DNA of 64,000 nucleotides from Hortaea werneckii (taxonomy: Eukaryota > Ascomycota > Dothideomycetes > Mycosphaerellales > Teratosphaeriaceae). Position 1 is the first letter of the stretch; each line of letters opens with the position of its first letter. Location of the stretch: positions 1 through 64,000 of the forward strand of contig JBAOKB010000030.1 of assembly GCA_037044905.1 (NCBI GenBank), written 5' to 3'. The position numbers and the translations under genes were made by a program. Under the pieces are notes generated by a model that worked only from the letters and a program-made list of their open reading frames with translations, ran no database searches and was not told the DNA's origin. Positions 41,644 to 53,038 of the stretch are shown one piece after another.

Positions 41644-44267
41644 TCAATGGGTGGACTCACGCACGCCGCCATGTTCCAACACATTCACGGCGCCATATTC
41701 CTTCTTGTCCGGATCATGCACCATCTCTGCTCTGGGAGCTGAAGTGATCTCTTCATCCGCGCCGGGTGTGGGCGGGTGCTCTACATAGATGGGCGGTGGA
41801 GCGCTGCTACTGCTCTCACCGCTGTCGCCTCGGCTTCTATTGCCTTCAGCCAACGACGCCGGAGCGACTCTCGGCGAGGCCGTTGGACTGGGCTCCTTCA
41901 GCTCTTCTTCAGCGCGCGAAGATGGTTCCGCCTCCTCGATTTGCTCACTTGCTTGCGGTTTCTCGTCTTCGTTGCCAATCATTGCTGCTAAGGACTGAAA
42001 GTTGAACATCGGCTCAGAATGCGCGGGTGTCGTGCCTGAAGGTGGTGTTTCGTCCCGAGAAGAAACGTCATGGGAATCAGGCCGAACACTTCCTGGGGTG
42101 GAGTCTCCCACCGACGATGCAACTGACGAAGCGTTAGACAGATGTCTCTCATGTGTCGCATTTTGGCTAGGGACAGGTATGGCGTTAGTGGTCGTAGGCT
42201 GGATGTTGGCGCGTGAGACTTCAAGATGACCCTGAGGGTCGTCCCTGGGCTGCGAAGCTCCCCCAGACGGTGATTGAGAGCTAGATGCAACGTCACCCTG
42301 CTCATTGCCGGTATCTCTATTAAGAGTAGAAGTCTTGTCGCTGAGCGGGTTAAAACCGGCAAAGTCCTGTACGGGCGCCTTGCCTTTTCCTTCTACCTGC
42401 TCCTCTGGAATGGGCGTTGGCGCACCAAGATTGCTGGTCGAGCGAGCCATGGCAGATCCGCCCACAGTGCTGGCGCCGCTCTCGTTGGTTCCAGCTCGAT
42501 ATAGTGAGCCACTGCCATTCTTCTTCGCTTGCTTTTCGTCGCGCTTAGCTTGCTTCTTTTCTTCCTTCACCCTCTTCTTTCCTTCTTTCCTTGCTTCCTT
42601 TTCGTCTTTGCGCTTGCGGTCTTCCTCTGCAGCGAGCGAAAGCCGAATGGCTTCCATCATCATAAGATCCTCCAGATCGTCGACCCTATTGCGACGAGAG
42701 CTGGACCGAGCAGGTAACATGTCGTTGCCACCATCTGTAAATGATTGTCAGCACCATAGTCCATGTAGATGTTCTCTTGGATGCCCTCACCTTCTTGCTG
42801 CTGTGGCGTCCCACTGCCACTTGCACCAGGACTATCGCTGAACAGCGTTCTACGCCGTCTGCTGAACGCACTAAGTCCGCCGCGTGACTGACCGTCGTTC
42901 ATCATGTATGCAGCATTGTGAAGTGCAGTGGCGGCAGCAGATCGCCGCATCGCATGAGCTCGGGCATCTGCGAGCTTCTTAGCCCAGTCCGGTCGAACCT
43001 TATCCGTCGTAATGACTTGAGGCGAAGTCGCAGAGAGAGATTGTGCTCGTCGCCTCCCAGCGCCTGATTGTAAGGAGGAAGATGATGACATTGCGGAGTT
43101 CAGGTCCTTCAGCGGATGCTGTTGGTTAGCGTACCCCAAACCTCTCCGGAAGGGGGGCGCTTCATAGGTGACGCCGAATTCCGGTGTCACGCAGAAAGGA
43201 CACGCAGCGACTTCTGACACAAGCTGCTCTGCCTCATCTTCAGGCGGTCGCTGCTCTCCTGGCTGCTCATGCTCTGGTGGGTGAGGATCCGGTCTTCTAA
43301 TCTGGACGAAACATTCGGAGCAAATCGGCTGATCACAGCATCGTGTCTGGTTAAGGTAAGGCGGGTAATAAAGGAAGCAGATAGGACACTCGGACGCTTC
43401 CTTGTACAAGTAGGCTTCGATGGGGAGGCCGTTAATGTACGGGTCTTTCGATAGCTGTATTTCCTTGGGCGACATGTCGGGTGAGGGGCTCTTGTTGCCA
43501 GTAGCTAGTGAAGCCAAGGTTTTGGCGCGCCCTCTGAATAGCGCAGCACCAGATTGCTGGCCGGAGTTGGAGTTAGAAAAGGCCGGATGTGAGGCGGAAA
43601 GGTTTGCGGAGTTGTCGGATTGGTAGGATTGAGATCGCCCTGTGATTGGCACTGTCAAGCTGTTGACATTGGCATCGGCGCCTTGCGCAGCCGACGGGCT
43701 ACGGGATGCAGTCTGAGCCAGCTCCGGTGGTATCTCATCTGCAGCAGGTATGGGTAAACCGCGGACTGCTGCCACAAGCTGCGCTTCTGTCCATGACTCT
43801 GAGTGGTCGTTGAGGCCTTTCCAGAAGGGTGCCAGTCTCCTCTCGATCTGTAGCTGCCTCACGATGGCTTTATTGAAGTCCTCTGGGCCGGTGTAAGTAC
43901 CCAAAGTCACCAGAAAGCCTCCATCTACGCCCTCTTCTCGCATGCTCCGTTCCCGCTCCTTGACCCGCGCCTGTCTGTCCCGCTCCGCTCTCCTCGCTTC
44001 TCGTTCCTGCTTGGTTTCCCGAGGTCGTTCAGGTACAGTCGCCTCGCGATCTCGATCCCGGCCGAGGGACAGGAAGGACAGGTCAGCCCGGCTCCCTCTC
44101 CGACTACCGTTCCTGGATCCGTATACCGCCGCAGCCAGACGATCGGTCGGCGCATTTTGTGAAGCCTCCGCCGGCGAAGGCTGTCCTGGCTCGGTGCGTG
44201 AGTTCACCTGGCGAAGACCTTCGGGCCGGGAAGGCCTTCGCTCGTCCTTGGAAGAGCTGTTGCCCAT
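41644..44267 (-). CDS. SIP5: Sip5-family zinc-binding protein
   Basis: Two exons, 44267-42791 and 42734-41644, with a 56-nt intron (GTGAGG, CTGAC, TTACAG); the junction reads QQQEDGGNDMLPARSSSRRNR. The 855-aa product starts MGNSSSKDERRPSRP, with a likely N-myristoylation signal. A charged helix (EREARRAERDRQARVKERER) follows, then FLVTLGTYTGPEDFNKAIVRQLQIERRLAPFWKGL. A split RING-like zinc site comes next: ECPICFLYYPPYLNQTRCCDQPICSECFVQIRRP ... VAACPFCVTPEFGV. VDDLEDLMMMEAIRLSLAAEEDRKR marks the C-terminal helical region. Yeast Sip5 interacts with Snf1 kinase and Reg1/Glc7 phosphatase and affects glucose signalling. The acidic low-complexity C-terminus ends KKEYGAVNVLEHGGVRESTH. Confidence 0.9.
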
Positions 44268-45177
44268 GGTGCGGCGCAGCCGGTATCGGTCATGCGGCAG
44301 TGGCAGTGGTTGGGTTGTTTGTATCGAAACCCGTACGTTCACTCGCGTGTCTGCGAGCACATGGACATGATGTTGGATGAGCCGGTCCCGGAGTATCGCT
44401 AGTTTGGTCAGTCAGTAGTGAGATGGAAGTCTGGATGTGGATGAAGTCCAGGTGAAGCTATCCAGACCGCGGCGTTGCGGCTCGGCGGTGATTGGAGGGG
44501 TACTCTCGCACCCCAGGGCCCGCGCTTCTAGCTGCTGGCCGGGGCGTAAGGCAGCAGATTGGGAGGGTCAGTCAAAGGCCGCTGGTCGGATCAATTGCGG
44601 CGCACATTGCACTCGTGATACAGCAGCGGCGGCACGATGTCACGACTTGCAGCAGACTCTGCTGACGGAGGATTGTCTTCCGCGCGTCGTCCGCATTACA
44701 TGTGCAGCGTAATCCGCAGTCATCAGCCATCCAGAACACAGCCTGTTGGGCACGACAAGCTTTTGGGTACCCGTAACACCTAAGCTCGGCTTCGTCGGAG
44801 CGAGCCAAAGCAGGTTCGACATGACCGTTCCAACCGTCCTGAGCCGTCCGATGCATGACGTTGCCGGTCGGGATCTAGCACGGGCCAAGGTACATCATGA
44901 GACGGCCCAGTGATAAACAAACTTGCTGCCCGAGCATGTAGCCGACGAATAATGGACGATGGCAACAGAGATTCGATTTCTGTGAAGTAGAAATTACTTT
45001 CGTGGGCAAGGGCATAAGCACCTCCTTGCTCAAATAACGTAGTATAGACGAGAAATCTAGTTATAAGAGTTGGGCCCCTTCAATTTTTCCGCGCTGAAGA
45101 CAAGCTCACACCGCCCCCAGCAGCGCTAAGGTATCATGAATCACTAACCAAATGCCCGAACGCCCTGCTCATCTCAT
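44268..45177. other. Intergenic, 910 bp
   Basis: Promoter of the Sip5 gene and 3' flank of the aldo/keto reductase gene, both minus strand. Nothing else was recognised. Confidence 0.4.
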
Positions 45178-46467
45178 TCAACGGAGAGGCAATGCAGCCT
45201 CTTCCGGCGACGGCAGCTCATCAGCCTGTGGACTTGCCGCAGGTGTCAACCATGGCTCCTGTGCTGGAGTGACCTCCTTCACATCATCCTTTCTACCTCG
45301 CTGGTTCACGAAGCCAGAACCAGGGCTGTCCCAGGTGTAGTCGATGTATTCGTCGAGATGCTCGTTGATGCCGTCAGCAAGAATCTCAATGGCCTTCCGT
45401 CGGTTCAAGCTCCATTCGTGATCCCGTTTCCATCTCCCAGCCCTAATCGCGGTCTCTTGTCCGTCTTCCAGTCCATCGAGTATACTCCTCCAAACCTGCA
45501 TCGTCTTCTCCAGCTCGCTCGCCTTACTCACACCCATAACGCTTACGCCAAGTCTCGATCCACCGACTTGCTCGTTCGACTCTCGCTGCCACGCAACACC
45601 CGATGCTGGGTCACCTCGAGAGCCCACGGTTGAACCGATGCTCAACCACTGTTCGAGCGCATACCTGATGGCAACCACCTCCAACTTCTCATCGTGCCTA
45701 TCGCAGAAGTCGCTCGCACGCTTCACGGCGTTTCGTAGACCGTCGCTAGAAGGATGCCAGTTGCCCATGCTACCGATAGGCACACCCTCACGTCGAAGAA
45801 GACCCATTCCCAGAGGTGATGCATTCAGTACGACGTCCACACCTGCTGCTTTCAACTCTTTGATCCCAGACGTTGCCAGCAAGCTATTTTGTAACGTGAA
45901 GTTGGCGTAGGACATAACGGCGTCCAACGGCTCGCCTGTCTCTCGCAGAACTCGATGTGCGATCGAGCAAAGTACAGGCAGAGGATAGCCAGATATGCCA
46001 ATATGCTTGATTGTGCCCTCCTCGTCTCTTATGCGTCTCAGTTCCCGAATGGCCTCCATGACCTCTTCCTCCGACACAAACTCCACATCATGACAGTAGA
46101 CTAGATCCAAGTATGAAGTCTTGAGACGCTGCAAGCTGCGCTGCACGCTTTGTCTCACCCATTCCCTTGAGTAGTCAAACTCGTCAGAAGAGATTCGACC
46201 CACTTTGGTGATCAAGTGGAAGTCCTTGCGAGGGACGTTGTTGCGAACGAAGTCAGTGTCCAGCGCTTCACCTAGGATCTCCTCCGAAGGTCCATAGTAC
46301 GGCGATGTATCGAATGCGCGGATACCGTATTCAAGCGCGCGTTGCACCAAGCCGGTAGTGTCGAGCTCGAACGGGTCTTTGTTGTATTGATAGTTGAACG
46401 TTGCAGTTCCGAAAATGAGAGGTGGGAGGACGTCAGAGAGGCGCCCTTTCGTGTATGTGGCAGCCAT
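45178..46467 (-). CDS. ARA2: D-arabinose 1-dehydrogenase-like aldo/keto reductase
   Basis: A 429-aa cytosolic NAD(P)-dependent oxidoreductase of the aldo/keto reductase fold. Yeast Ara2 oxidises D-arabinose to the lactone that feeds D-erythroascorbate synthesis. The catalytic tetrad is visible: Asp and Tyr in IRAFDTSPYYGPSEEILGEAL, Lys in LITKVGR, and His in YLDLVYCHDVEFV. The strand EGTIKHIGISGYPL and the segment DVVLNASPLGMGLL follow the Ara2 subfamily pattern. A cofactor-binding end GVSVMGVSKASELEKTMQVW is present. A C-terminal extension of ~70 residues (EYIDYTWDSPGSGF, then a Pro/Glu-rich tail) is usual in fungal members. The start is the ATG at 46467 (MAATYTKGRLSDVLPPLIFG). Intronless. 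Confidence 0.9.
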   Translation of the reverse strand: MAATYTKGRLSDVLPPLIFGTATFNYQYNKDPFELDTTGLVQRALEYGIRAFDTSPYYGPSEEILGEALDTDFVRNNVPRKDFHLITKVGRISSDEFDYSREWVRQSVQRSLQRLKTSYLDLVYCHDVEFVSEEEVMEAIRELRRIRDEEGTIKHIGISGYPLPVLCSIAHRVLRETGEPLDAVMSYANFTLQNSLLATSGIKELKAAGVDVVLNASPLGMGLLRREGVPIGSMGNWHPSSDGLRNAVKRASDFCDRHDEKLEVVAIRYALEQWLSIGSTVGSRGDPASGVAWQRESNEQVGGSRLGVSVMGVSKASELEKTMQVWRSILDGLEDGQETAIRAGRWKRDHEWSLNRRKAIEILADGINEHLDEYIDYTWDSPGSGFVNQRGRKDDVKEVTPAQEPWLTPAASPQADELPSPEEAALPLR

Positions 46468-47339
46468 TGTCGTGCGATTTGGGAAACGTTGTTCCACCCG
46501 GAAGAACCTCTAGTACAAATCTTTGGAGTAATTAATGCCACCGTTTTCGGAGTCAGTAATAGCTCCGTCGGTACGGCCGTGTGTGGCCGGTAGTCGGTTG
46601 TCGGAAGAAGTGGACGTGGAGTGTAGTGGTGAGAGTTGTAGTTTCCAACAAGATGATGTGATAGAGTGTAGAGAAGAATGTGAGTTGTCCTACCGTTTCC
46701 CAAGACCTAAACCGCAAGAATAATGCGACCGCTCGTACTAATCGAGCGTTGAACGCTGACCAACCTCGTCGCGATTGTCGCAAAAAGTCCACTAGAAAAT
46801 CTATGGCTCACTTGGCGGGCGCGATGACGCCTTCGACTCTAGACTCTGGCAGAACTGGGCTAAGGCGTACCTTATCTCGCTCTTCGGCGTCGGAGAGATG
46901 GGTTTCCGAGATGGGGATCGAGTCGTTCCTTTGTTGCGGATTTTCCTATACCATGGTTAAAAATAACGCCCATTTGGCTTCAAAATTCTGTAAATTCACC
47001 GAAAAATCATTTCTTGTTGCTCCTCATGGCTTTAAAAATTGCGAAGTGACCTCCGTGGAAGGGTGTGAGAAGGGCTTCCGAGAGATATCACTCTTGGCGG
47101 CCTCGTGCCACGCAATCCTATATCATGCCACACCAGAAAAGCACCCCGTTAAACATCACCAAAAATTATAAAAAATTGTTTATAATGCTTCTAACTGTCC
47201 AGGAAAATTCAGAAGCGTTCTTTGCAACAGGACGTGTCCAGTGGTTGTAGAAGGATTCGGTTCCAATAGCTTCCCGCCTCCCAAAAATTGTTTTTGGCCG
47301 AAAAATCACAAAAAAATCACGAAAAAATCGTCTCTGCAG
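46468..47339. other. Intergenic, 872 bp, AT-rich toward the tRNA
   Basis: Promoter of the aldo/keto reductase gene, then a clearly more A/T-rich stretch (about 46960-47335) with repeated AAAAATCAC-like strings. T runs on the minus strand just left of the tRNA (complement of 47322-47328) act as its Pol III terminator. Confidence 0.5.
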
Positions 47340-47420
47340 TGGACGCTGTGGGAATTGAACCCACGACCTTTCACAGGCGCGCTATGCGAAGCGAAAATCA
47401 TACCCCTAGACCAAGCGCCC
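47340..47420 (-). tRNA. tRNA-Ala(CGC), with 9-nt intron
   Basis: Read on the minus strand: acceptor GGGCGCT pairs with AGCGTCC, including G3-U70, the classic alanine identity pair; the discriminator is A. The D-arm is GTCTAGGGGTATGAT, matching the A box. Anticodon stem TTCGC/GTGAA (one G-U) encloses loop TTCGCA ... T with anticodon CGC. The nine extra bases TAGCGCGCC sit after position 37 and can pair with the anticodon. The variable loop AGGTC and a perfect T-stem GTGGG/CCCAC with loop TTCAATT follow (B box intact). A T6 run lies 12-17 nt downstream. The D-arm and flanks look like fungal tRNA-Pro, so the isotype rests on the anticodon and G3-U70. Confidence 0.85.
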
Positions 47421-50400
47421 GCTTTACTGCCGTGGTGGAGCGAGGAGATCGAGTTCTAGGCCAATTGTTGGCCCGATGTGGAGATTTAGACTTCAAAATT
47501 CGAATATAAAATTCAAATTTATATTCCGAGCATTCTCCGACTCTTCTTCAGCATCTGTCTTACCCCTGGGCCTTCAAATCATGAACTAGCAATTTTCTGG
47601 ATTTTTTTTTTCTATCAAAAAATCGTAAAATGTCGTCTGGGTATTTCAGTTGATTTGGAGCGCCACATTCGATCTGAATCGATATTTGCCTGCTAGAAAC
47701 TGCTGTCAGAAGTGGGCAATACCTTGTAAACAGACTGATTGTTATCAATGCTGTAGCTAGGATTAAGTTGGATCATACTGGACGGATTGGAATCAGAGTC
47801 GACATCGCACAATTCTATTAAGTTGGGGAATTTCTGAGGAAGCGCAAAAAATGAATCAAATGCCACACAGACACAAAGAAATGATATGCCATCGTTGAGA
47901 GGATCCGAATGCGACATTGGGACTTCAGGGATAAATGAGACGGAACGCCGGCAGAAGGTTGCAGCAGCACCTAGAAACGTCTGCTGCAATTTTCATTGGT
48001 TATCTTATGCCTACTACGATTAAGAAGAATCCATTCAAACGATCTACATCCGTAAGACGATCGCAGAACTCATTGCAGATTGGTACGGAGATGAAGTGAG
48101 GTCGGGATTTGCTCTTTCCCGGCGGGTTGCACCTGCCTCCTACTATCTGCACCTGCGCCGAGCTTCGTGCAATTATGTACACACTGCACACTCACAAATA
48201 CAAAAATATGATTGATACTCCTCATTCCATCCTGCAAGTTTCTCGGCGTGACGTATAATCATCTAAAGACTAAGATGCAGACCCGGTACTTGGGGATCGT
48301 TCGCTACCCCTATCTCTTACTTGTCCTGTTGAACGCTGCCTTTTTTCTCCTTGGGAAAACCCCATTAGACATTACACTAACAGAAAGGGATGCAAAGGAG
48401 TAACAGATCTTTATTCGTGCCCTAGGACTCCAATCGGCCTCCCACAAATATTTGGATGGAAAATACTTGTCCGGTGTGCACTGCGCCTATTCTTCGACAG
48501 CCGAGGCATAGTCTACTCTACGTCCCAGAAGAACGAAAGGAGGAGTCAATGGTCTCCCAGCATGCTTTGCAAAGGTCCTCCATGAACACGAAGGAATGGG
48601 CACTTACCTTCTTATACTGCCATCTTGAATCATGTAACTCACCAATCTCGAACGGCGCAGTAGCCACGACCCTTGCCCTCGGGTTGTCACGGTTCAAAGC
48701 CTTGCCAGAGACCACCCGATCGCCCAATGCCGCAGACCTACAGAATGTTCTCTGAACACTCCCTCTTACACTCATCTCCAGCTAATGAAAAAAAAAAAAA
48801 CAAGAAAATCGAGACATAAAGGATCCTCGTCAAGACGATTCGATCAACTTAATCCATTCTGTGAAGCAGCAAACTAGATGGCTTCAAGTTTGAGACCCGA
48901 TTCGAGGTTCAGCATCGGTTTTTCACTTTGGTCAATGCTACGGATAAGACTACACTCCTACAAGAAGGTGCTGCCAACGACTGCTAATGGTTCGAGAAGA
49001 GCGGAGGGAGAATGCAATAATCGCGCAAACCCATCTAAATGCATCGACACTTAGGCGCCTTATCACCCGCCGCGGCTTTGCTATTGTCCCTATTGCTTAC
49101 ATGCGGGCGGCGAGGACCCCGTCTTTGCCGAATACTACATGTTTGGTGTTCGCTGCTTGTTCCTTTGAAAATGGTGTGACATAATCAGGTCCTGATGCGT
49201 CTCTATGCCCAAGAGAGGTACTTTCTTCATCATCGGGATATATGGGAACTCCTAGTCGGCATCTCTATAACTTCAAGCCGGTCACTATCCTCGCTTGACC
49301 TGAAAGCATGTATCCGAAGCATGCTTCAGAGCGTTATCTGCGGACTGTGATGCTTTCGAGGCTTGGAAAAAGTGCTCGATGACAGTTTTGGTGAGTCTTG
49401 GTAATACAGCCGCGCTCCGACTGTGTCACTTGCTCTCCCAGCCTCGAGACTACCTCCTAAGGCATCAAGTGCACTCGCTGGTGTTCGACTGAAGGGCCTT
49501 CGTTGCTCGAAATTACGGTCGATGGCGACGTCCAACCCATCTTTACAACGCCAGATCTTGACGACAAAAAAAGGTAGCAGCGTTCCAGTGCCTATTTGTT
49601 GGTGTTGTTGCTTGCTAAAGTGTGTAACCTATCGGAAGAGCATTGTCTCACTAGACCGCATGCACATCGATAGCTCGTGGCATTTTGGGTAAGTCTGATC
49701 ACGACTTAAAGTGAGCTCAAACGCCTGTAATAACGAGCTCTCCCTTCGACCACATCATCCTTACATAGGTAAGTTAGCTTGTCCGGCATGTGTTGTAGAA
49801 GCTCGAAGCTACTGGTTAGACATTTGTGAGTTCTTGTCTTCAAATATCTCCAAAAAAAAAAAGGGCAAAGTCGTGCTTGTAGTACAGTGGAGTCTGACTG
49901 CAATGGTGAGATGTTGCAGATGACCTCAGAGGGATTAGAAAACCATACCACCACCCCCCCTTCCATTCATCCCCTTCATTCCCCACAAGGCAAAACAGCC
50001 GCTTAAATTTCTTGTGCCGTGTTGAAATGGTCTCCCATCTTTGCGACTGTAGCTTGTGTCCCTTCCTAAAGCGGTAACAAGGTCGGCGAAAGCGATCATG
50101 GTCCTACTCCATTAGTTTGACTTAGTCAGTATCACTTAATTGGGGTTATGATAATAGTGGACATGCATTGACGCAAGGGAAAGTAGACGTCTTCGAGATT
50201 AGACCGTGTGGGACACAGTCAAATGGGTTTGTTCAATTTACACAGGATACTTCAACGACACACTGGCGATGGTTGCTAGAAGCTTGGCTACTTACTACAC
50301 CAACCAGATAGTAATATGCACCTAGTAATTAACGCTGAGACTACAAAACATCTGAGTTCTGATCTTCCTCCTTTCGTTCTCGCTCCCAGGGAACATACGA

Positions 50401-50722
50401 TGTGCCTACGCAATCTCCGGCATAGCACGGGGGAGCTGCTACAGAAATGCGAAAAGCATAACGAGGGAAAGAAGGGCGTTTTTTCCACAGTACAGACAAG
50501 GGAGGCAAGACAGCTCCACTTCTTACGCATAGTAATACAGACGGAGGCTTTATATTTTCCAGGTATCTCGCCCAAAGAATCCCGAAAGCAACCACGGAAC
50601 AGCCCATCGGATCTCCATTATAGCACCACAGGTCTCGAATTCCCCAGTCTTACCAATACACACAGACACCCAGATCCCCATCAGAAGCAGTCCGACTAAC
50701 CATCCATGACACCTCGTCCTGC
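47421..50722. other. Gene-poor stretch, 3.3 kb
   Basis: The longest region without a convincing gene. It has balanced to AT-rich composition, scattered short frames and A runs (48786-48800, 49849-49862). One ATG-started minus-strand frame at 48518-48775 is listed separately as a weak candidate. No transposon ends, CRISPR array or rRNA signature was found. Confidence 0.5.
48518..48775 (-). CDS. Weak candidate small gene or gene remnant
   Basis: An ATG-started frame of 85 codons. The stretch LGDRVVSGKALNRDNPRARVV and the following ATAPFEIGELHDSRWQYKK have protein-like composition. Directly after KK comes a good donor (GTAAGT), which suggests an exon end near 48611 rather than the frame's stop. 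No downstream exon could be assigned, and no family is recognised. It may be chance. Confidence 0.25.
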   Translation of the reverse strand: MSVRGSVQRTFCRSAALGDRVVSGKALNRDNPRARVVATAPFEIGELHDSRWQYKKVSAHSFVFMEDLCKACWETIDSSFRSSGT

Positions 50723-53038
50723 TCAAAACTCCAGCTCCCACTCATCAAACTCCGAACTGGCCCCCGAATCCAACCTTCCTCCCTGCCTCCCCGGAGAAAC
50801 AGGCGAAGCCGGCGACGGCGGCAAGAAATCATCCCACTCGGACGAACCACTACACCTACCCACATCCTCCGCCGTACCCGACAAACTCGAACCCGAACCG
50901 CGCCGGGAACGCTCAGGCGCATAGACGACCCAATCCTCCTCCCCCTCCTCCCCATCATTACCAACGGACTCCGCAAGCTTTTCAGCGACGCCCACAAGGT
51001 TCCGCACGACCTCCTCAGGGACAGCGTCATCGCATTCCGCGCACCAGCATTGCGGCGCGTGGCCCATTTTCAGGAACGCTGCAACGTCTATGAGGCTCTG
51101 TTCCGTCGGCGGGCTGGGCGGGAGGGCGGGGAGATTGTCGTCGGCGGCGAAGAGGTGCTGTTCGCTTTGGTAGTGGGCGTCGGAGTCGGTGAGGGTTTTG
51201 GCTCCGCCGTCCTCGTCTTCGTTGGTAATGCAGTCGATGGGGAGGATGTCGGCTAGGATTAGCGTCGTCTGGCTGTATGACGAGGGGGTAGGGTAGTCGT
51301 CGCTTTCAGTGGCTGTGGGGTTGTGCTTGGAGGGAGGGGATGGTGGGACAATTTCATGGTTCATGAGGAGTTCGTTCAACCCCGTGGGTGGACTTGGTAG
51401 AGGTGTGTAGTTGGCCTCTGTCTCCTTGCTCGCTGGATGCTCGTCCATGTATGGCGACATGGCAAGGTCATTGGCGACTCCGACCAAGCTGTTGGGGTGC
51501 ACGTATGGGATTATTTTGCCATCAAGCTCGACAGCCGAGACGTCGTCTTGTCTGGCGAATTCGAGCGTAGCTTGCCACGCGTTGAAATAGGTCTGATCAT
51601 AGGGCTCGGAGTCCAGCGTGTGATCGACCTCATGAGATATAGCAGGCCTTTGCATCCTCTGGCCGGACTGTTTGTCCTTAAGTTCGTCAATGACAGTGTG
51701 CCAGTTGGCAATCTCTACATGATTGTCAGGTCGCGGCGTGAAGGTGGCAACATATGGATCCACTCTGTCCCCATCATGCCCACGAGAGCTCTCAAGAATC
51801 CGCCATAGATTAGCAGCAGAAGATTCCGGCAATGGCGTAGGCTTCCTTGACGGCTTGTCACGAGCATCCTAGTTCACAATCAGCGAGTTGGCCACAACAA
51901 CGAAATGCCAAAGAACCAAACTCACCAAGCTCGAACAGCTTCGATCCAACAATGACTTCGGCCCAACGGGATCCTTGAAAGTCTGAACGATCTGTTCCAG
52001 AGCAAACTGCCTTGATCCAAGTGACGTCCCTTCTCGATCAGGCTCCGGAGAAGGATCCGGCACTGCCTTCTCCGACACATGGAGCTTGCAAGCCGTCGGT
52101 GGGAGCTTGACAGTCGGTTTCACTGGCGGAGGGGTCCTTGGGAAGAACCGTGACACTCTAGGCTTCAAGTCGAGATTGCCACGCCACAGCTGCAACTCTT
52201 TGCCCCTGACGGTGTCACGAGAGTCAGGCTTCGAAGCCACTTTCGCGGTTGACTTTGGTTCCGGTAGGCTGGACAGGTCGTAGAAGATCGGGAGACCCTC
52301 AGACCAGACTCCGTTGCGAGTGAAGGTCGGCAGGGCTGGGCACCAGCTTGGTAGAGATGGCACGTCTCGTACTGCTGGCGACGGGGAACGATCTGGAGAC
52401 GGCGTCCTGAGCTGTGGGATTGTGTTGGTGTTGAAGCTTGGGAAGTCCAACACTGGCAGCTGAGGCGGGCTCGGCAACTGACGATGCCTTGAAGGTCGCA
52501 TGAGCGTCCTTACAGGCGACTCCGGCGTGTCAGGGGTCCTGGACTTTTCCTCCTTGCCCGGAGAGAATGGGAGCAGATCGTTGATTTTGTTCAGGGTCAG
52601 ATCGATCTCGTGAGAGAGCTGATCGTCCAGGATTTGAGCGGCCAGCTTGCGTCTGCTCCTTCTTGCATCGCGACGGCGTTTGGCTTCTTTGGTGCCGCGA
52701 CTGTTCCGGGATCTACGACATCGAGTAGGGACGTGGAACTCCTTACTTGTCGGCTTGGGTTCCGGGGGTGTTGATGGAGGAGTGATAGGGCTTGCCAGGA
52801 CCTCGAATCGGTTGCCTTGTCTAGTCAGTAGGTGATCAACATGGACGGCTATTATATGCTTACTGTATTGCCGTGGTGGCATGTGCATGCTCAATTCGAG
52901 CTTGTTCTGTCCAGGGTAATACCACTGGGCATCAGGATTGAAGGTGAATTTGGAGTGTTGGTGAGATTCCTTCTGCTGCCTCGAATGTCCGCGAGATAGG
53001 TGGACAGGTCTTGGAGAAGAGCTGCGGTTGCGAAGCAT
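50723..53038 (-). CDS. Ser/Pro-rich hypothetical protein, about 752 aa
   Basis: Two exons, 53038-51926 and 51868-50723, with a 57-nt intron ending GAACTAG; the junction is RSCSSL|DARDKPSRKPTPLPESSAANLW (phase 0). The N-terminus is basic and Ser-rich (MLRNRSSSPRPVHLSRGHSR). A basic cluster GTKEAKRRRDARRSRRKLAAQILD (about residues 120-145) looks like a nuclear signal with a helix. Long disordered Ser/Pro/Asp regions follow. A CxC...C motif (APQCWCAECDDAVPEE) lies near residue 650, and the end is SSEFDEWELEF. Within exon 1 a 48-nt segment (52816-52863) has GTAAGC, CTGAC and ACAAG and keeps the frame, so a third exon boundary is possible (736 aa). No domain known. Confidence 0.7.

Noticed and set aside
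50316..50699. A 127-codon frame on the plus strand in the gene-poor stretch.
   Set aside because: Its first codon is not ATG and the composition is not protein-like.
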